Source: Patiria pectinifera
Taxonomy: Eukaryota; Echinodermata; Asteroidea; Valvatida; Asterinidae
Reading direction: 5' to 3'
DNA length: 64,000 nucleotides
NCBI GenBank assembly: GCA_029964075.1
Contig: CM057135.1
Location: 20,672,863-20,736,862 of the forward strand
Shown here: positions 11,577 through 23,485 of the stretch, piece after piece
Layout of the letters: the number at the start of each line of letters is the position of its first letter
How positions within the stretch are numbered: the stretch's first letter is position 1
Made by a program: the position numbers and the translations under genes
The notes under the pieces: model-generated
What the model was told of the DNA's origin: nothing
The model's database searches: none
The model's input: the letters and a program-made list of their open reading frames with translations, nothing else

Positions 11577-13032
11577 CTACGTGACTGCACCGCACCGTTC
11601 GCGCCTCTTGGCAATGCGTTTAGATCTTCTTGGGGCGCTTGAAACGTTGTCCTCTCTCTTGATAGTATTATGACACCTTGGCAAGGTAGAACAGTTGTAT
11701 TCGGTTTCTGTCGTTGGAATGAAACGGCTTTGTGGGATTATCATTAGTTCTTCGTCGAAAGAAGATTCGTTGTCTACTTCGTCCTCATCATCGGAAGACT
11801 CAACTATAGGTGGCAATACCTCGAAGGTCGTCTCAGGTACCTCTAACTCTCACCTTGGATCCAGGATGACCATTTTGCGATTCAGCCACTTCTCGGGGCC
11901 ACCATAAATTGGGCGGACTGCCAACAGGTCTTTCTCCTCGTTAGATTTCACAACAATGTTCTGCTCCTCCTGGAATGCATCACTCAATTTATGTCTGCCT
12001 GTGAAAGCACACTTCTTTACAAGGACTCTGCTTCCCACTTTGATCGGTTCACCCCAGCTACGAGAGTCATGATATTTCTTTCTTGATTCGGCTGCTTTAA
12101 GAAGACGATCTTTAGTGATGATATACGCCCGTTGAATCAGCTGAGCTTGCCGTTGTAAGAAGTTGTTGCTGTGGTCCTGTTGGGTATTGCCGATCAGATG
12201 GTCCAAAGGAATCGTTGGTTCTCGTCCAATCAGTAAGGTATACGGTGTAACACCCGTAATGCCATGTGGCGTGGAGTTGTAGATGAAGGTTAGATGTGAT
12301 AACAGCTCGGGCCACCGCACCCTCTCTTTGCTGTCTAAAGATAGAATGAGAGAACAAAGCGTTCTATTATAACGCTCCGTCTGGCCATTCCCTTGCGGGT
12401 GATTTGGGCTCGTTCGGGTCTTCTGCACGCCGTACAACTTGCATAGTTCCTTAACCAGGTTACTCTCGAAGTTACGGCCCGGGCCATTATGCAAAAAAAC
12501 ACTCCTCACGTAATACTCTTGCGACAACTGGTGCAGTTTGATCTTTGCACGGGACTGCCAATGCATACTTAGTGAAACAATCAGTCATTACAATGACATG
12601 TTCAAAGCCACCCCGACCTCTCTCAAGCTGAAGAAAATCTATTGCGAGCCTCTCCATGGGTTTGAAGGCAAGTAGATGGCGCATCGGTGGCCTCACCGTT
12701 GGTTTGGAGACTGTGCATCGGAAACACTTAAGAATATGCTCCTTCACATGCTTACTGATTCCCGGCCAAAATGCGCGTCTCCTTAACAGTGACTGGGTAC
12801 GACTCACCCCCTGATGCCCCCATTTGTCATGAGCAGACTCCAACATAGAATCTCGTAGTTTCCTATGAACCAAGAACTGTAGAAGTGGGCCCAACACAGA
12901 ATCCTCCACTTGTCTGTATAGAGTGCCATTTTTCTCTATGAATCGAGGCCACTCTTTTAACCCACCACTCAGGCCAGGGGACCTTGCATTCCATTCTGTT
13001 CTTCCTGTCCTGGTTCCCATCTGATCGACCAA
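11577..13032 (-). pseudogene. Gypsy integrase region
   Basis: Fossil integrase of the 9.0-18.9 kb element: zinc-binding N-terminal part (about 12750-12860), the catalytic core (about 12300-12660) and a C-terminal part (about 11850-12200). A short acidic tail follows (11577-11816). Order and strand follow the Ty3/gypsy plan, integrase downstream of RNase H. Broken. Confidence 0.85.
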
Positions 13033-13384
13033 CGCCTCCAGATCTCTCCGAGTTCATCGTCCTCCCTTTGTAGCAGACCAAGTTCCTCAGAAGAAAATGA
13101 AGGCAGTACTGATGAGGTCTGACCATTAACCTCAGTCGTTGTTTGAGCCTGTGTCTGTTCAAGAACATGAACTTCCCTAGGAATAAATTACGCCTCTGAC
13201 TTGTCCTTGAAGGACCTCCTCGGTTCCAGCCGGGTTTGCATGAGACGGATGACGACTGAGTGCGTCTGCACAACGGTTTGAATTTCCTGGGCGGTACCTG
13301 ATTTCCATATCAAATGGTGCTAGTTGAGCGACCCATCACTGTTCGGTGGCCCCAAGCTTGGCAGTTTGGATATGAACGAGCGGG

Positions 13385-14672
13385 TTATTGTCTGTATACA
13401 CCACAAAATGAGTCCCTAAACTTGTCAGAGACGGCCCACTTTAATCTTAACAACTCGAGCCTGAAGCTTGAGAGGTCTGAGTAGTTCTTTTCAGCACCTC
13501 GCAAGTTGCGACTGGCATACGCGACGGGATGCCTCAATCCGTCTTCCCCGACTTGGGTGAGGCATGCACCTAAGCCCTTCAATGATGCGTCAACTTCCAA
13601 CGTGAACTCCTTACTGAAACAAGGATAGGCTAATACAGGAGCTTGAAATAAGACCTTTGAGTTCTCTGAAGGCCAAGTCGGCCTCCTATGACCATGGGAG
13701 AGGTCGGCTGGACTTCCCCGCTTTTTCATTTGTCTTGTTGGTCAGCGAGTGCAGTGGGCCGGCAATAGCTGCCAAGTGAGGTACGAAGCGTCTAAAATAC
13801 GACGCAAGCCCCAGGAAGGACTGCAGTTGCTCACTAGTCTGAGGGACTGGCCACAACGCAACTCGCTCCACCTTGTCTGTATCTACGGAGACTCCCAAAC
13901 TGTTAATAACGTGCCCCAGATGCTTCACCTCTGTCTTGAAAAGTTGACACTTATTCCCTTTCAATTTCAAGCCATGACAAATCAACCTCTTTAATACCAG
14001 ACCAGGTCTTGTCAGATTCTCCTCGAACGTCTTAGAGAAAACAAGAATGTCATCCAGGTGTAACACTAGCTGGGACAAATTCAAATCGCCAAATATGACC
14101 TCCATAATTCTCTGAAAAGTGCTGGGGCTGTTACATAAACCTTGAAGCAGTCGGTGGAACGAGAACAACCCCCAGGGAACCCGAAAGGCCGTCTTGTCAA
14201 TCGAGTTCTCGTGCAAGGCAACCTGAAAATACCCATGGGCAAGATAAAGAGATGAGAAAAACCGCGACCCACCCAGTGCTTCCAAGGTCTCCTCTATGCG
14301 AGGTAAGGGGAACGAATCTTTTACTGTCAGAGCATTGAGTCTCCGATAATCAATACACAGACGGACCGTGCCATCCTTCTTTCTGACAAGGACGACCGGA
14401 CTGGCATATGAACTTGCAGTCTTCCGAATAACTTCCTTTGCTAGCAAATCTTGAAGCAACCTGCGGACCTCGGGCATGAGATGTGGTGGAATACGCCGAT
14501 ATGGCAAGTTAACTGGCTTGTCGCTCGTGACATGTATCTGGTGTCGAATAAGATCACATTCTCCTAGGTCAAAAGGCCCTTTGGAGAAGGCAGCATCATG
14601 CTTTCTGATCATTTCTGCCACTTTAGCAGATTCCTCTCTGCTGAGACCATCTAAGTTAATCCCCGGAGGCAA
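13385..14672 (-). pseudogene. Gypsy reverse transcriptase and RNase H region
   Basis: Fossil reverse transcriptase (about 13740-14600) with fingers, palm and the catalytic Asp pair block near 14050-14075, followed by the RNase H start (about 13385-13700). The element type (Ty3/gypsy) rests mainly on this region and on the downstream position of integrase. Confidence 0.9.
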
Positions 14673-15147
14673 GAGGTTTTGCGTCCCATCTGGAAATATG
14701 AATTCCTCCCGTGACTCACACGACGGCCCACTAGTGTCCGCCTGCTCCTTAGCACTTGCTTAAAACATGCTGGGATGGTCACCTCTGGACCATTGTTACT
14801 AACCTGTTGCACACATTCGACAACATGTATATTGGACAACTCTGCTTCGTCCAACGACCAAGAACCTAGAGGTATTGTCCTGCCATCTTGTAAACACAAA
14901 GGGTTGGCTTTCACCACAATGTGCTGACAGACGGACGAAAGTTTTTCTAGTCGACAAGACACGAACTTCGCTGTACAAGATGGAAGAACCTCAGTTCGCT
15001 CCGTCCTTAATAACCCTCCTGCTATGCTCTGTGAATCTGCAGGCCGGCAAGATTTCTCTAACTCATCAACACCTAACCACTACAACGCAATATCCCAATC
15101 ACTGCCAGACCGCCCAGACGGAGTTACTCCCATGGAATGAATTGCCC

Positions 15148-15426
15148 TTAATACATTGCACCCTTACAAAATAGGTAGACCCTTCTCCGTTCGGTCAGTG
15201 AAAACTGGTCAGACTTAACCAAAAAGCTCGCATCTACCAATGACCCCAAAACCCGGATAGTAGTGTCTAAGTACCCCTCAATAGGTATCTCCAAGTTATT
15301 TGCCCCATATACCTTTAAGAGCGTTCCTACTGTACCCAGTTCTCCGGTACTCCCAGCCAAATGCTGGTGGTAGAACGTGGATGAGATCAAGGAGGTCTCT
15401 GCGCCAGTATCTAGTACACATTTCAC
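15148..15426 (-). pseudogene. Gypsy aspartic protease region
   Basis: A retropepsin-like stretch with the Asp-Thr-Gly active-site block near 15395-15420. It lies between gag and reverse transcriptase, as the family requires. Confidence 0.75.
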
Positions 15427-15471
15427 AGTTTTACCGCCAATTTCAATACTGGCCGAAGGTCTGCGAGCAAT

Positions 15472-16705
15472 TTACTTTCGGTGCAACTCCTCTTCACTCA
15501 CTGAAGGTCTCCCTGATCTCCTCCCACATCCCTTCCCAGCATTAGCCCCTACACTTAAATTATCTCCGGGCACATTGCTTTCCTCTACCGTGGTGCCCGC
15601 TAAGGCAGAGGACTTGAGTTTCCCTGGGTGACATTTGGCATTTCCTTTTGTTGCGCTTCTTCTTCCGCTTTGCGTTTTCTGAAATAGGGGGAAATGTGTC
15701 CCACTTTCTTGCAGTAGTTGCATGTATACCGCGCATTCGACTTTTGAGCAGAAGCGGATATTGCAGTCCAATTTTTGCGTAAACACACTGGTCAGATTCT
15801 GAATTTGACTCGCTGCTTCTGATCGCGCTTTCGCCAAATTGTCTAGCTTCTCCAAAATCAACTTGTCCGAAGCCGCCATTTTGGGCGACCCGTCGCTGCT
15901 AGGCTTTGCCACCGACGCTGCTTCGAAGTGGTCACTTTCTCCCACTGCGACTAAAGTAGAGCGGACCTTGGGTCTACGGGCACTATTTTCATCCACTTCA
16001 GGCAGCAAGGCAAGTGCATGTTCCCTGAAATGGAAGAACTCGAGTTGAGGCTTTTCTACTAGAACTAGCGTTCCTTGCGCACCGATATGTCTCTAGTTCC
16101 CTTTACAAATTGTTCCTTCAATACCCCATCGCGCAACAATCGCAGTGCAGCACGTTCTTGTTCACCGCAAGCTTGCTCCATTATATCATGGAGCCTCATA
16201 AGCGCTCTGCTGTAGTCCGCGATTGATTCACCCTCAAGTTGCATGCGCGCGTACAATGCGCTCGTTAGTGAGGAAACGCTCTCTAGCGGCCCAAACCGGC
16301 TTTGGAGGAGGGAAGCTATTTTTGCATAGGTGTCCCGTTCTCCCACAGGAGCACATATAATTTTTTTTCTTTTGCCACACCACTCAAATGATCTATGACA
16401 GCTCCCACTTTTTCTTCATCACCAAGCCCCAATTGTCTCCCGTATGCATTGAATTCATCAAGCCACTCATTGATAGTCAGTTCCCCGGACTTCCTTGGTG
16501 GACCACAAAATTTAGGCACGCTAATTTTTGTACTGCGTGTAATCTTAATGTTTTGAAGTGCACCAGCGAGGGTCGCAGCCAAAGCTTCATTAGATTTAGC
16601 TAGTAACTCTGCAAGCCCTTCATTCAACGCCATGGTTAGAGTATTTCTAGTTGTGCAACAATTCGGCGTGGGACCAGTTAATTCGTGTGTATGATTTACT
16701 GGCAC
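15472..16705 (-). pseudogene. Gypsy gag region
   Basis: The gag start lies near 16630-16705, 470 bp inside the 5' LTR. An N-terminal helical capsid-like part (16065-16630) is followed by a basic stretch with a zinc-knuckle-like patch (about 15690-15730). Broken at several points. Confidence 0.75.
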
Positions 16706-17174
16706 GGTTTACATTATGTACATGTACATCACAGAAACATACAATGTAGAACAAAAATGTCATTACACCCGAGCAATTGAATTAATGCACAGCGTTGTGC
16801 CAGATGTTACACATCAACTTGCAAACTTATACAAGTCTGGCCTCATTAATCAATCAATAACTCAAAAAACGCACAGACAACTCGATTTTCTTCTCAGTTT
16901 TAAGAATGTTTCATCTACAAATGCCTAAAAAAGGCATACACAGCATCATATATTCAACACGGTCTATACTATCCAATTATAACTACTTTATTCCATATAA
17001 AGTTTCCTGAAGAAAAATGTAACCTGTCGAATACATGCTTGTCAATTCTTAACCTGAATTCATTTACATTTTACATGTAAGAATCGAGCAATACAACAAT
17101 ACAATAAATTTGACAGGAGCGTTGGGGACAATAATTAATACTTCCACTCTCCAGTCCTGTCTACGACGCCACTT
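16706..17174 (-). other. Gypsy 5' leader with primer-binding site
   Basis: Non-coding leader between the 5' LTR and gag. The primer-binding site is the 18 bases at about 17154-17171, reading TGGCGTCGTAGACAGGAC in element orientation. The matching tRNA could not be assigned with confidence. Confidence 0.6.
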
Positions 17175-18865
17175 TGTTGTAATCCCACGTTGCCATGGAA
17201 ATATAGGTTGCCAACCAATGAAGATCGACGGGAGGGGAAGTTGTTCCCAGCGATGGTAAGGGAGAGCAGAGAATTCGAAGGAACGTCACTCACACACAGA
17301 CCAGGACGGTGGTTCAGATGTTTTATTTTGCGTCTAATTTATTATTCCTGTGAACAATTACACAATCATATTGAAAAGTTTAACTAAATTATACATTCTT
17401 CAGTGTAAAGAAACAATCAACATAACCTTTGAATTTAATTCCTTAATAATAATGGACAATTATAAAGGCGTGCAGACTAGGTTCACTCACCCAACACTCG
17501 TTCTTGTCAATGTAAACAGCCGGCCAGGGCTGGCTCTCGCCTCGCTTCCCTCAAACTGTGAAATAATATGGATAGCCTACGTTACACTTTTTCAGTCGAG
17601 GTCCCCACTTTGTTACAGAATAGTTCAAGCAATAGACTGAAAAATATGGTCAAAACTATTAAATGTAAAAATCCTATTGTGATGCGATTAAATAAGAAGG
17701 CAGGGATTCTGATGTGACACCATATGAATATCATACACTATGTTTTAATTATAAACCCCCTGATACAGCAATACGACTTGCAAAGCTGTCCCAAGCCACG
17801 CAATCTGCGCGGCTGTACACTCCGTACAGCGTACATGCGAGCTACACGGAAACATTAGTACATGTAGTACACAAGTCGCCATTGTGTTTGTTTGGCCCGA
17901 GCATAGCGTCAGCAAACATTGGATTTTGGCCCTTTTTGGGAACTATGTACCCACCAAAATATTTCCCGATGATTCACACAATTATGGCGGACACACGTAT
18001 TATATCAACAGATCTGAAAAAAAGTATTTCTAAAGACTAAAAGAGAATAAAAAGAGACCCTCACCAGAAACGTCCTTCTGACTTTTGTCAAAGCGACGCT
18101 GAAAGAGACCGAACGAAGGCAAACTTATGTATCACTGCGCTTTGTTTACATAAACAATGCTTAATGAAAGAGAGACTAGTATGAAATATATCCCCTTGAG
18201 ACTAGATAAATTGGGATTTCCTTAACCCTAAAGGGGCCGGGGGGGCCGAATCAGCCCCCCCCCCCTCAACATTTTCCGTGATAGCCTCTAAAAAAAATTT
18301 TTTTGCGACCCGAGCTGTTATGACTTTTTAGCCTTGAGCTTTGCGCATCTTTTGATACCAAAAACATAAAAATCGGACCACGGGTTGCCGCGTAGCGAAA
18401 AAAATTGTCGGCGCTACGCGCCGTGAAAACTGAATTTTTGCATATCCGTCGTGTACACAGAGCAGAATTGCCATTCATACATATGAATAATTAATTAGCC
18501 ATAATTCCAAAACCCTTTGACCTATAGTCATGAAATTTCTTGGGTATGTTTAGGACGAGTTGTTCTATGCATGTGTCGAGTTTCAAAATTTTTCGTCACT
18601 CGATGGCCGAGATCTTAGGGTGAGAGATGGTCAAAATAACCCGGCCCCTTTAGGGTTAACTACCCCACATAATAGAATCATTACAAAATCAATTAATACA
18701 AAAGATCTCGTAGTTATTTGAAGTGTGGGTCTGTTTTCCAACGGCGCACGGACACCTTGGAGTAGACCGCGCAGAGCACTTTGCGGCGGCAACTCCCTAT
18801 TAAAGGAGCACACTGCGCTATCACTAAAGGGGCAACTAGCCATCTTTAATTATCAAATCCCCACA
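17175..18865 (-). repeat. 5' LTR of the gypsy element, interrupted by a MITE
   Basis: Pairs with 9035-10259. The extra length (1691 against 1225 bp) is accounted for by the 430-bp MITE with its duplicated TTAA and by small indels. Confidence 0.93.
18226..18655. mobile_element. piggyBac-like MITE, TTAA target
   Basis: A 430-bp element with terminal inverted repeats CCCTAAAGGGGCCGGG and its reverse complement, flanked on both sides by TTAA (18222-18225 and 18656-18659). TTAA targets with CCC-starting ends are the hallmark of the piggyBac superfamily. The sister LTR at about 10049 has a single TTAA and no insert, so the pre-integration site is preserved in the same window. It encodes no transposase; an interior open frame on the minus strand is fortuitous. 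It contains a C-run just inside the left end and a short GCGCTACGCG-type inverted stretch in the middle. Confidence 0.9.
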
Positions 18866-19389
18866 TATATTACGGAAAAGAAATAGCCAAAAAACCGCAA
18901 AACTCAATCCGTAAATACGTGGGCGAGGGTTTTATACCCCTCCCACATGGGTGCAAGCCCGGAATTGGTATGCAAAGGGAAAGGAATTACGATTTGCATT
19001 ATTCACGTAGCATCCACCTCCGAAGTTACAGAACACTTTACAGCCGTATAAATCTAGTGATTAATAACTCAACTCAGACAATAAAAGGAATAATTTCAAC
19101 AGTCTTGTGACACCCTGTGCATGAACACATTTCAGGGACAAAAAAATCCCTACTTTAAATCCACTAGCACACTGCATAGGGATATCTCTGACATGAAAAA
19201 CAATGGTAAATTTGGATTTCTCATGATGTAACCTATCAAAAGTAATCACGATTAACAAATTTGGCTCACAGATTATAGAGATGTGGTCATTTAAAAAATG
19301 GCAGCAATGTCCATTTTGACCAAAATTGCCTGGGCGGTAGCACGAAAACCGTTTGTCCGATGGCGCTAAAACTTACAATTTCGGATTTC
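18866..19389. other. Stretch between the gypsy element and array C
   Basis: No gene or repeat boundary recognised. Only short open frames. It separates the 5' LTR from the third ~162-bp array. Confidence 0.45.
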
Positions 19390-19930
19390 AGCCAAAATGT
19401 CCCCATTTAAAGACATGGACTTCATAGGATATTCAGGTGCAATGTTATTATAATTGAAATCCAAGATGGCGGCTATTTTGAAAAATCCAAGATGGCTGTT
19501 ATCCATCTGGTATACATCATCAGCAATGGGTCATTAAGACTACTCGGTATCAAATGTATGGGGTTTGCCACCGAAATTGACTTTGTACGACATTCGAGTC
19601 CGGATTTATTATGCGAAGCCGAAAATGGCGGCCATTTTAAAATATCCAAGATGGCTGCCATCCATTTGCAGAACATCGTAAATAATAAAGTACTCATGTT
19701 CCTTTGTATCAAAAACATGGGGTTTGCCATCAAAATGAACTTCATGTGACAATCAGCTCCGAAGTAAGATACAAATTAGGCTCAAAATGGCGGCCATTTT
19801 TAAGCCCAAGATGGCCGCCACATGGTAGTTGGCAAAAAAAATGTCTCCAATGCATATCCGATAGACTAAGGGAGGTATACTCTTCCCAAATAAGGCAAAA
19901 AATCCTTCTTAAACAAAAAAATTGCAAAAG
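19390..19930 (+). repeat. Tandem array C of ~162-bp unit
   Basis: About three units in the orientation of array B, with AAGATGGC motifs near 19488, 19648 and 19808 (160-bp spacing). It ends in the same terminal phrase as B (near TGGCCGCCACATGGTAG, then a TACTCTTCCCAAATA stretch). It is more diverged than A and B. Confidence 0.75.
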
Positions 19931-19959
19931 TACATAACGGCCTACGGCCAAATCATATG

Positions 19960-20170
19960 ACCATCATGAAATTAGCGGCCTTTTGAATTTATGCAAAATA
20001 GGAATTTTTCCACTACTTGGATTTTTAACAACTTTTTAGGGACCTTATAGCAACGCACTGTGTTGTAAAATTTGACTTCGATTTTCAGGGAAAATTTAAT
20101 TGGCTTATATCCACACATGGCATCCATTCTTTTAACTTCAATTTAGGCAAATTGATATACGGCATTAATG
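19960..20170 (-). repeat. Dispersed module, inverted copy
   Basis: Reverse complement of the module at 8220-8365: shared phrases include TTAGGGACCTTATA and a TTTATGCAAAATAGGAA-like core. It follows array C directly, as the forward module follows array B. Confidence 0.6.
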
Positions 20171-20504
20171 CAAATCATACGGCATCTGGAAAAAAAATTG
20201 AAACATAGGGATCTTGAAATTTACCCAGGACTATAATAATGAAACCCCTCAGCCGGAGTTTGTTGAAAAGGGAACACGTTAGAAGTAGTGGGATAAGAAC
20301 TGGTAACTGGAAGTACCTGGACATTGACCAATAACCTTGACCGTTTGAATGCAGTTTGCAATGCGCATGAAATTTAAAAATGAACAGTGGTATTAAAAAA
20401 AACATGGGAATGTGGTGACGTGTTTGTGTACTATTCGTAGGCATTTCAATTAGTATCATAGAAAGAAAAGAGAAACGTACTGTAGGAGTTGTCGGAATTC
20501 AGGA

Positions 20505-21246
20505 TGGTTGTACCGGTAAAATACACCACAATGCTTTGTGATATGAGAAATATAGTTCATGAACACCGACACCAGTGACTGCTGTATTGGAGTAGATATG
20601 GTCATTGATTGTATTAAGATCTGTAAGTAGGGTCGGTGATGAGTTGGTGGTAGCCATGGTCTTGAAAGAAAGTGAGAAGCTGAGTTGATGCTGACTGTGT
20701 AGACAGAAGATTGATATTGAAGTCACCCAGCCATATAGAGGGATGTGCCGATACGTTGTAGATATCCGTTATAGATTGTAGACATGGAATGAGTCTTTTC
20801 ACAGGTGGTTTTGGCGGGGAGTAGAGGCCCACAATATTTACAGTTGAGTCAGTTAGTGCGACAGTTGTGGTAATGACCTCTATGTCGGTGGAGTAGGTTG
20901 TGATCTTGGAGTGAATAACTGATGGCTTGAGGTACAGGGCTAGTCCATGGAATGGTCTGGTGAATTGCATGATGTCATCGAGTCTGTAAGGTGGTCGGAA
21001 GCTGGAGAGTGTAGTTGCATGTTGTGTGTCAGTGTCGCAAAATCTGGCTTCTGCAATAAAACGTAAATCAGCTTGAAAGAGACGAGAGTCCACATTTACA
21101 TCCTGCAGGTGTCTGTGTAGAGATTGGGTATTTAGGAAGGCAACATGGAAACCAGCAGGAGGTGAAAATGAAGAGATTGTGGTTGGCAGGTTACGTAGTC
21201 TTTGCACTGACAACGCTTGTGCTAACAGAAACTTTCTTTGGGTCAA
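20505..21246 (-). pseudogene. Helentron endonuclease domain
   Basis: An endonuclease/exonuclease/phosphatase-fold domain fused behind the helicase. Visible blocks on the minus strand: a start FHVAFLNTQSLHRH, then FIAEARF, VGLYSPPKPP, a catalytic-type WLGDFNINL, and, after a frameshift near 20630, DHIYSN and YFSYHKALW close to the end. This nuclease resembles that of non-LTR retrotransposons and is found in Helentrons, not in canonical Helitrons. The link to the helicase is broken by a frameshift near 21240. Confidence 0.8.
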
Positions 21247-22264
21247 AGTTTAGAAGATGCAAGCCGTCCAAAAATTTCACTCTGCTACATGCTACATAAT
21301 GGATATGGGGTTGTGGACGTCCAGTGAAGTCGACAACAAGGGGTTGAATTGTGTCTCCCTGTGATTTGTGTACAGATTTTGCTGATGATGGTCGAATGGG
21401 AAACTGAGTGCAAAGTACTTGGGAAGAGGTCTTTCCACAAGTTATTGGCAAGAGGACCATATGCATGTGGACTACTGAGGAATAAGTACGAGTCACAAAC
21501 TGGTTTCAGTTGAAAGAGATCACCACAGGCAATGATAGAAAATCCTCCAAATGGTTTGGGTCTCAAGCTGATCCCTTGCAGGCTGTTATGTATAAAGTTA
21601 AGCATAGATGTGCCAACCATAGAAACCTCATCAATGAAAATGAATGATGTATGAGCGAGTTGGGCACGCAACGTGTTCTGTCTATCTGAATCAAGGGGCT
21701 TGAATGTTAAGGGACTAGTTGGCAGGGACTTTGAGAGCTGAGTTACTAAGGAAATAAGCAGCTTTTCCAGCTGAAGCAAGTTGTAAGGTCCGACGGAGAG
21801 CAGGGTCAGTTCCAGGAACCTTGTTGAGGTATTTGATAAGAGTCTGATACAACAGATTCAGTAGAAATGTTTTGCCAACTTAAGCACCACCTGTCAAGAA
21901 AGAGTAGAGTGGAGTTGTGGAGGTCTTAGTGTGGTGTAAGATGTTGTAGAGAATGTCCAGCTGGCTTTTGTTGAGCATTCTTATTTTTTGGCGGTATTCA
22001 ACATCCGGCAATTCATACTGTTGTTGGCAAGGTTCTTCTTGATGGATGGGCAGTCCTAGATCTTGTCCTATCGTACTGCATAGGAGGGTTTGTGTTGGTT
22101 GGTTGTTCATCATGAATATCTTGAAGCTCTTGGTGTTGTGTGACAGGAGCGATGTGATCCCAAGCTGCTTGCGGTTCATCTTGTTGCAGTTGTGAGACAG
22201 CTTCATCAACATGGCTTGCGTAAGGTTTAATTTGGTGACGAACTTCATCAACAGTAGACTTGAT
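21191..22264 (-). pseudogene. Helentron PIF1-type helicase (last exon)
   Basis: Helicase superfamily 1 of the PIF1 type, which unwinds DNA during rolling-circle transposition. Seen on the minus strand: Walker A region FLTGGA then VGKTF near 21865-21900, interrupted by a TAA codon at 21880-21882; Walker B FIFIDEVSM (about 21620-21650); FGGFSIIACGDLFQLKP (about 21500-21550); and the final motif VHKSQGDT with HYVACSRVK (about 21270-21380). The exon begins at 22264 after a TTCTAG acceptor. At least one further stop and a frameshift separate Walker A from Walker B. Confidence 0.82.
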
Positions 22265-22385
22265 CTAGAATAAAGAAAAATAAAAAAATGATGGTAGGAG
22301 ATATTGAAATATTTTGTAGTGAATGTAAATTGAATGTTGTACTTTTTCATTTGTTTTAATGAAGAACGTAGGGAAATACCAGTAC

Positions 22386-22532
22386 CTGTTTGTACCTTTC
22401 TTCATATGAATGTGCATGCTGAAGTAGTGAGTCTACACATCTCCAATGTGTATACAACATGAGTTGTTCCCGGAACTGGTTTTCCGGTTGACTGGTTTCA
22501 TCAAAACGGCACGTGCGAAGAATACGAGGAAC
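22386..22532 (-). pseudogene. Helentron internal exon (49 codons)
   Basis: A 147-nt exon between a CTACAG acceptor and a CAG/GTACTG donor. It encodes part of the linker between Rep and helicase and begins VPRILRT. It is open throughout. Its length is divisible by three, so the upstream and downstream introns share the same phase. Confidence 0.6.
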
Positions 22533-22624
22533 CTGTAGATGAGAAAGAGAAAGGTTTATATATATAGGTTGTTATCATTTTGGGGAGGTGCTTTCTTGTT
22601 TTTGTCATTGGCGGCATTTCGTCG

Positions 22625-23328
22625 CACAGTTTTCACGAAGAGACAATTTTGGCAAAAATCAGTAAATTTTCGAAATTCTTTTTTTGGCCGAAATCGATTA
22701 AGTGTATTGCAACGGACATCTTAGCGAATTTATTTTGTCAAAATCAGATGAAATCATTGAGATCATGAGAATCAATAAAGGGAAAATTTCACCCAAAACG
22801 TATTTTCAGTTGTCACGAAGAGACAATTGTAGCAAAAATGCACGTTGTTCTATGGGGACAAAATAACGCGCGTGTGCGATTTGAGTTTTCACAAAGAGCC
22901 AATTTTCGAGCGCGCGCAAGCAAAACGACGCGTGCGGGCAAAACGAAGCGCGTGTGGGATTTTGAGTTTTCACGAAGAGCCAACTTGTGCGTGTTTGGAT
23001 AGCGGAGAGTTTGAGTTTTCACGAAGAGACAATTGGATCATTGCCAATTTTCCCGGCAAAACCAATCGCCTGTGGAATTTGAGTTTTCACGAAGAGACAA
23101 TTGACTATGAACGTTAATTGCTCCGCAATTAATTGGTCTATTGACTCGCAATTGGGACAATATGTAAGTGTGAGATTTCAGCTTACTATCGGTATAAAAC
23201 AATTATCAATATGTCCTCTAAAAATAGGCGGAATCTTCAGTTTAAAAAGGGTTCAACTTTAAAGCCGATTTTCTCAAAACTATGTTTCAACGCCCCGTGG
23301 CCAAAATTGTCTCTTCGTGAAAACTCTG
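22625..23328. repeat. TIR-bounded repeat built on CACGAAGAGACAATT
   Basis: Lies inside the Helentron intron 22533-23485. The motif TTTTCACGAAGAGACAATT or close variants occurs in direct orientation near 22628, 22813, 22888, 22966, 23017 and 23085 and once inverted near 23300-23325. The first and the inverted copy form terminal inverted repeats of about 27 bp with CAcAG/CAGAG ends. Spacing of the inner copies is irregular (50-185 bp). GCGCGCG-rich stretches lie between copies. No matching target duplication was found, so whether this is a hAT-like MITE or a minisatellite is open. Confidence 0.65.
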
Positions 23329-23485
23329 ACGATTTGTTCGTTGTTTGTGAGTGTGTTACAGAGTTGTAATAGAAAAAGAAACAGTGATTCTGCTGTTGAA
23401 TGGAGTTTGATTGAAAGTGAGAAAATGTAGATTTTTTTAGAGTGACAGCTACAATGATGTGAAATCTAATAATTATGTGACTTAC

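Larger units (their letters stand above)
9035..18865 (-). mobile_element. Ty3/gypsy LTR retrotransposon with both LTRs
   Basis: A 9.8-kb element in minus orientation: 5' LTR 17175-18865, gag about 15470-16705, protease about 15150-15430, reverse transcriptase and RNase H about 13385-14672, integrase about 11850-13032, then a long 3' region and 3' LTR 9035-10259. LTRs begin TG and end CA in element orientation. Next to the 5' LTR is a primer-binding site starting TGGCGTCG (about 17154-17171), and a purine-rich tract precedes the 3' LTR. Flanks read AATA and TATA, so no exact duplication is visible. By eye the LTRs differ by about 3 percent apart from indels, so it is fairly young yet already broken, at around eight to ten points in the coding part. 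Confidence 0.92.

Noticed and set aside
22813-23117. CRISPR-like spaced repeats
   Set aside because: Spacers are irregular, one copy is inverted, the setting is a eukaryotic Helentron intron and no cas-like gene exists; a transposon-type repeat is the better reading.
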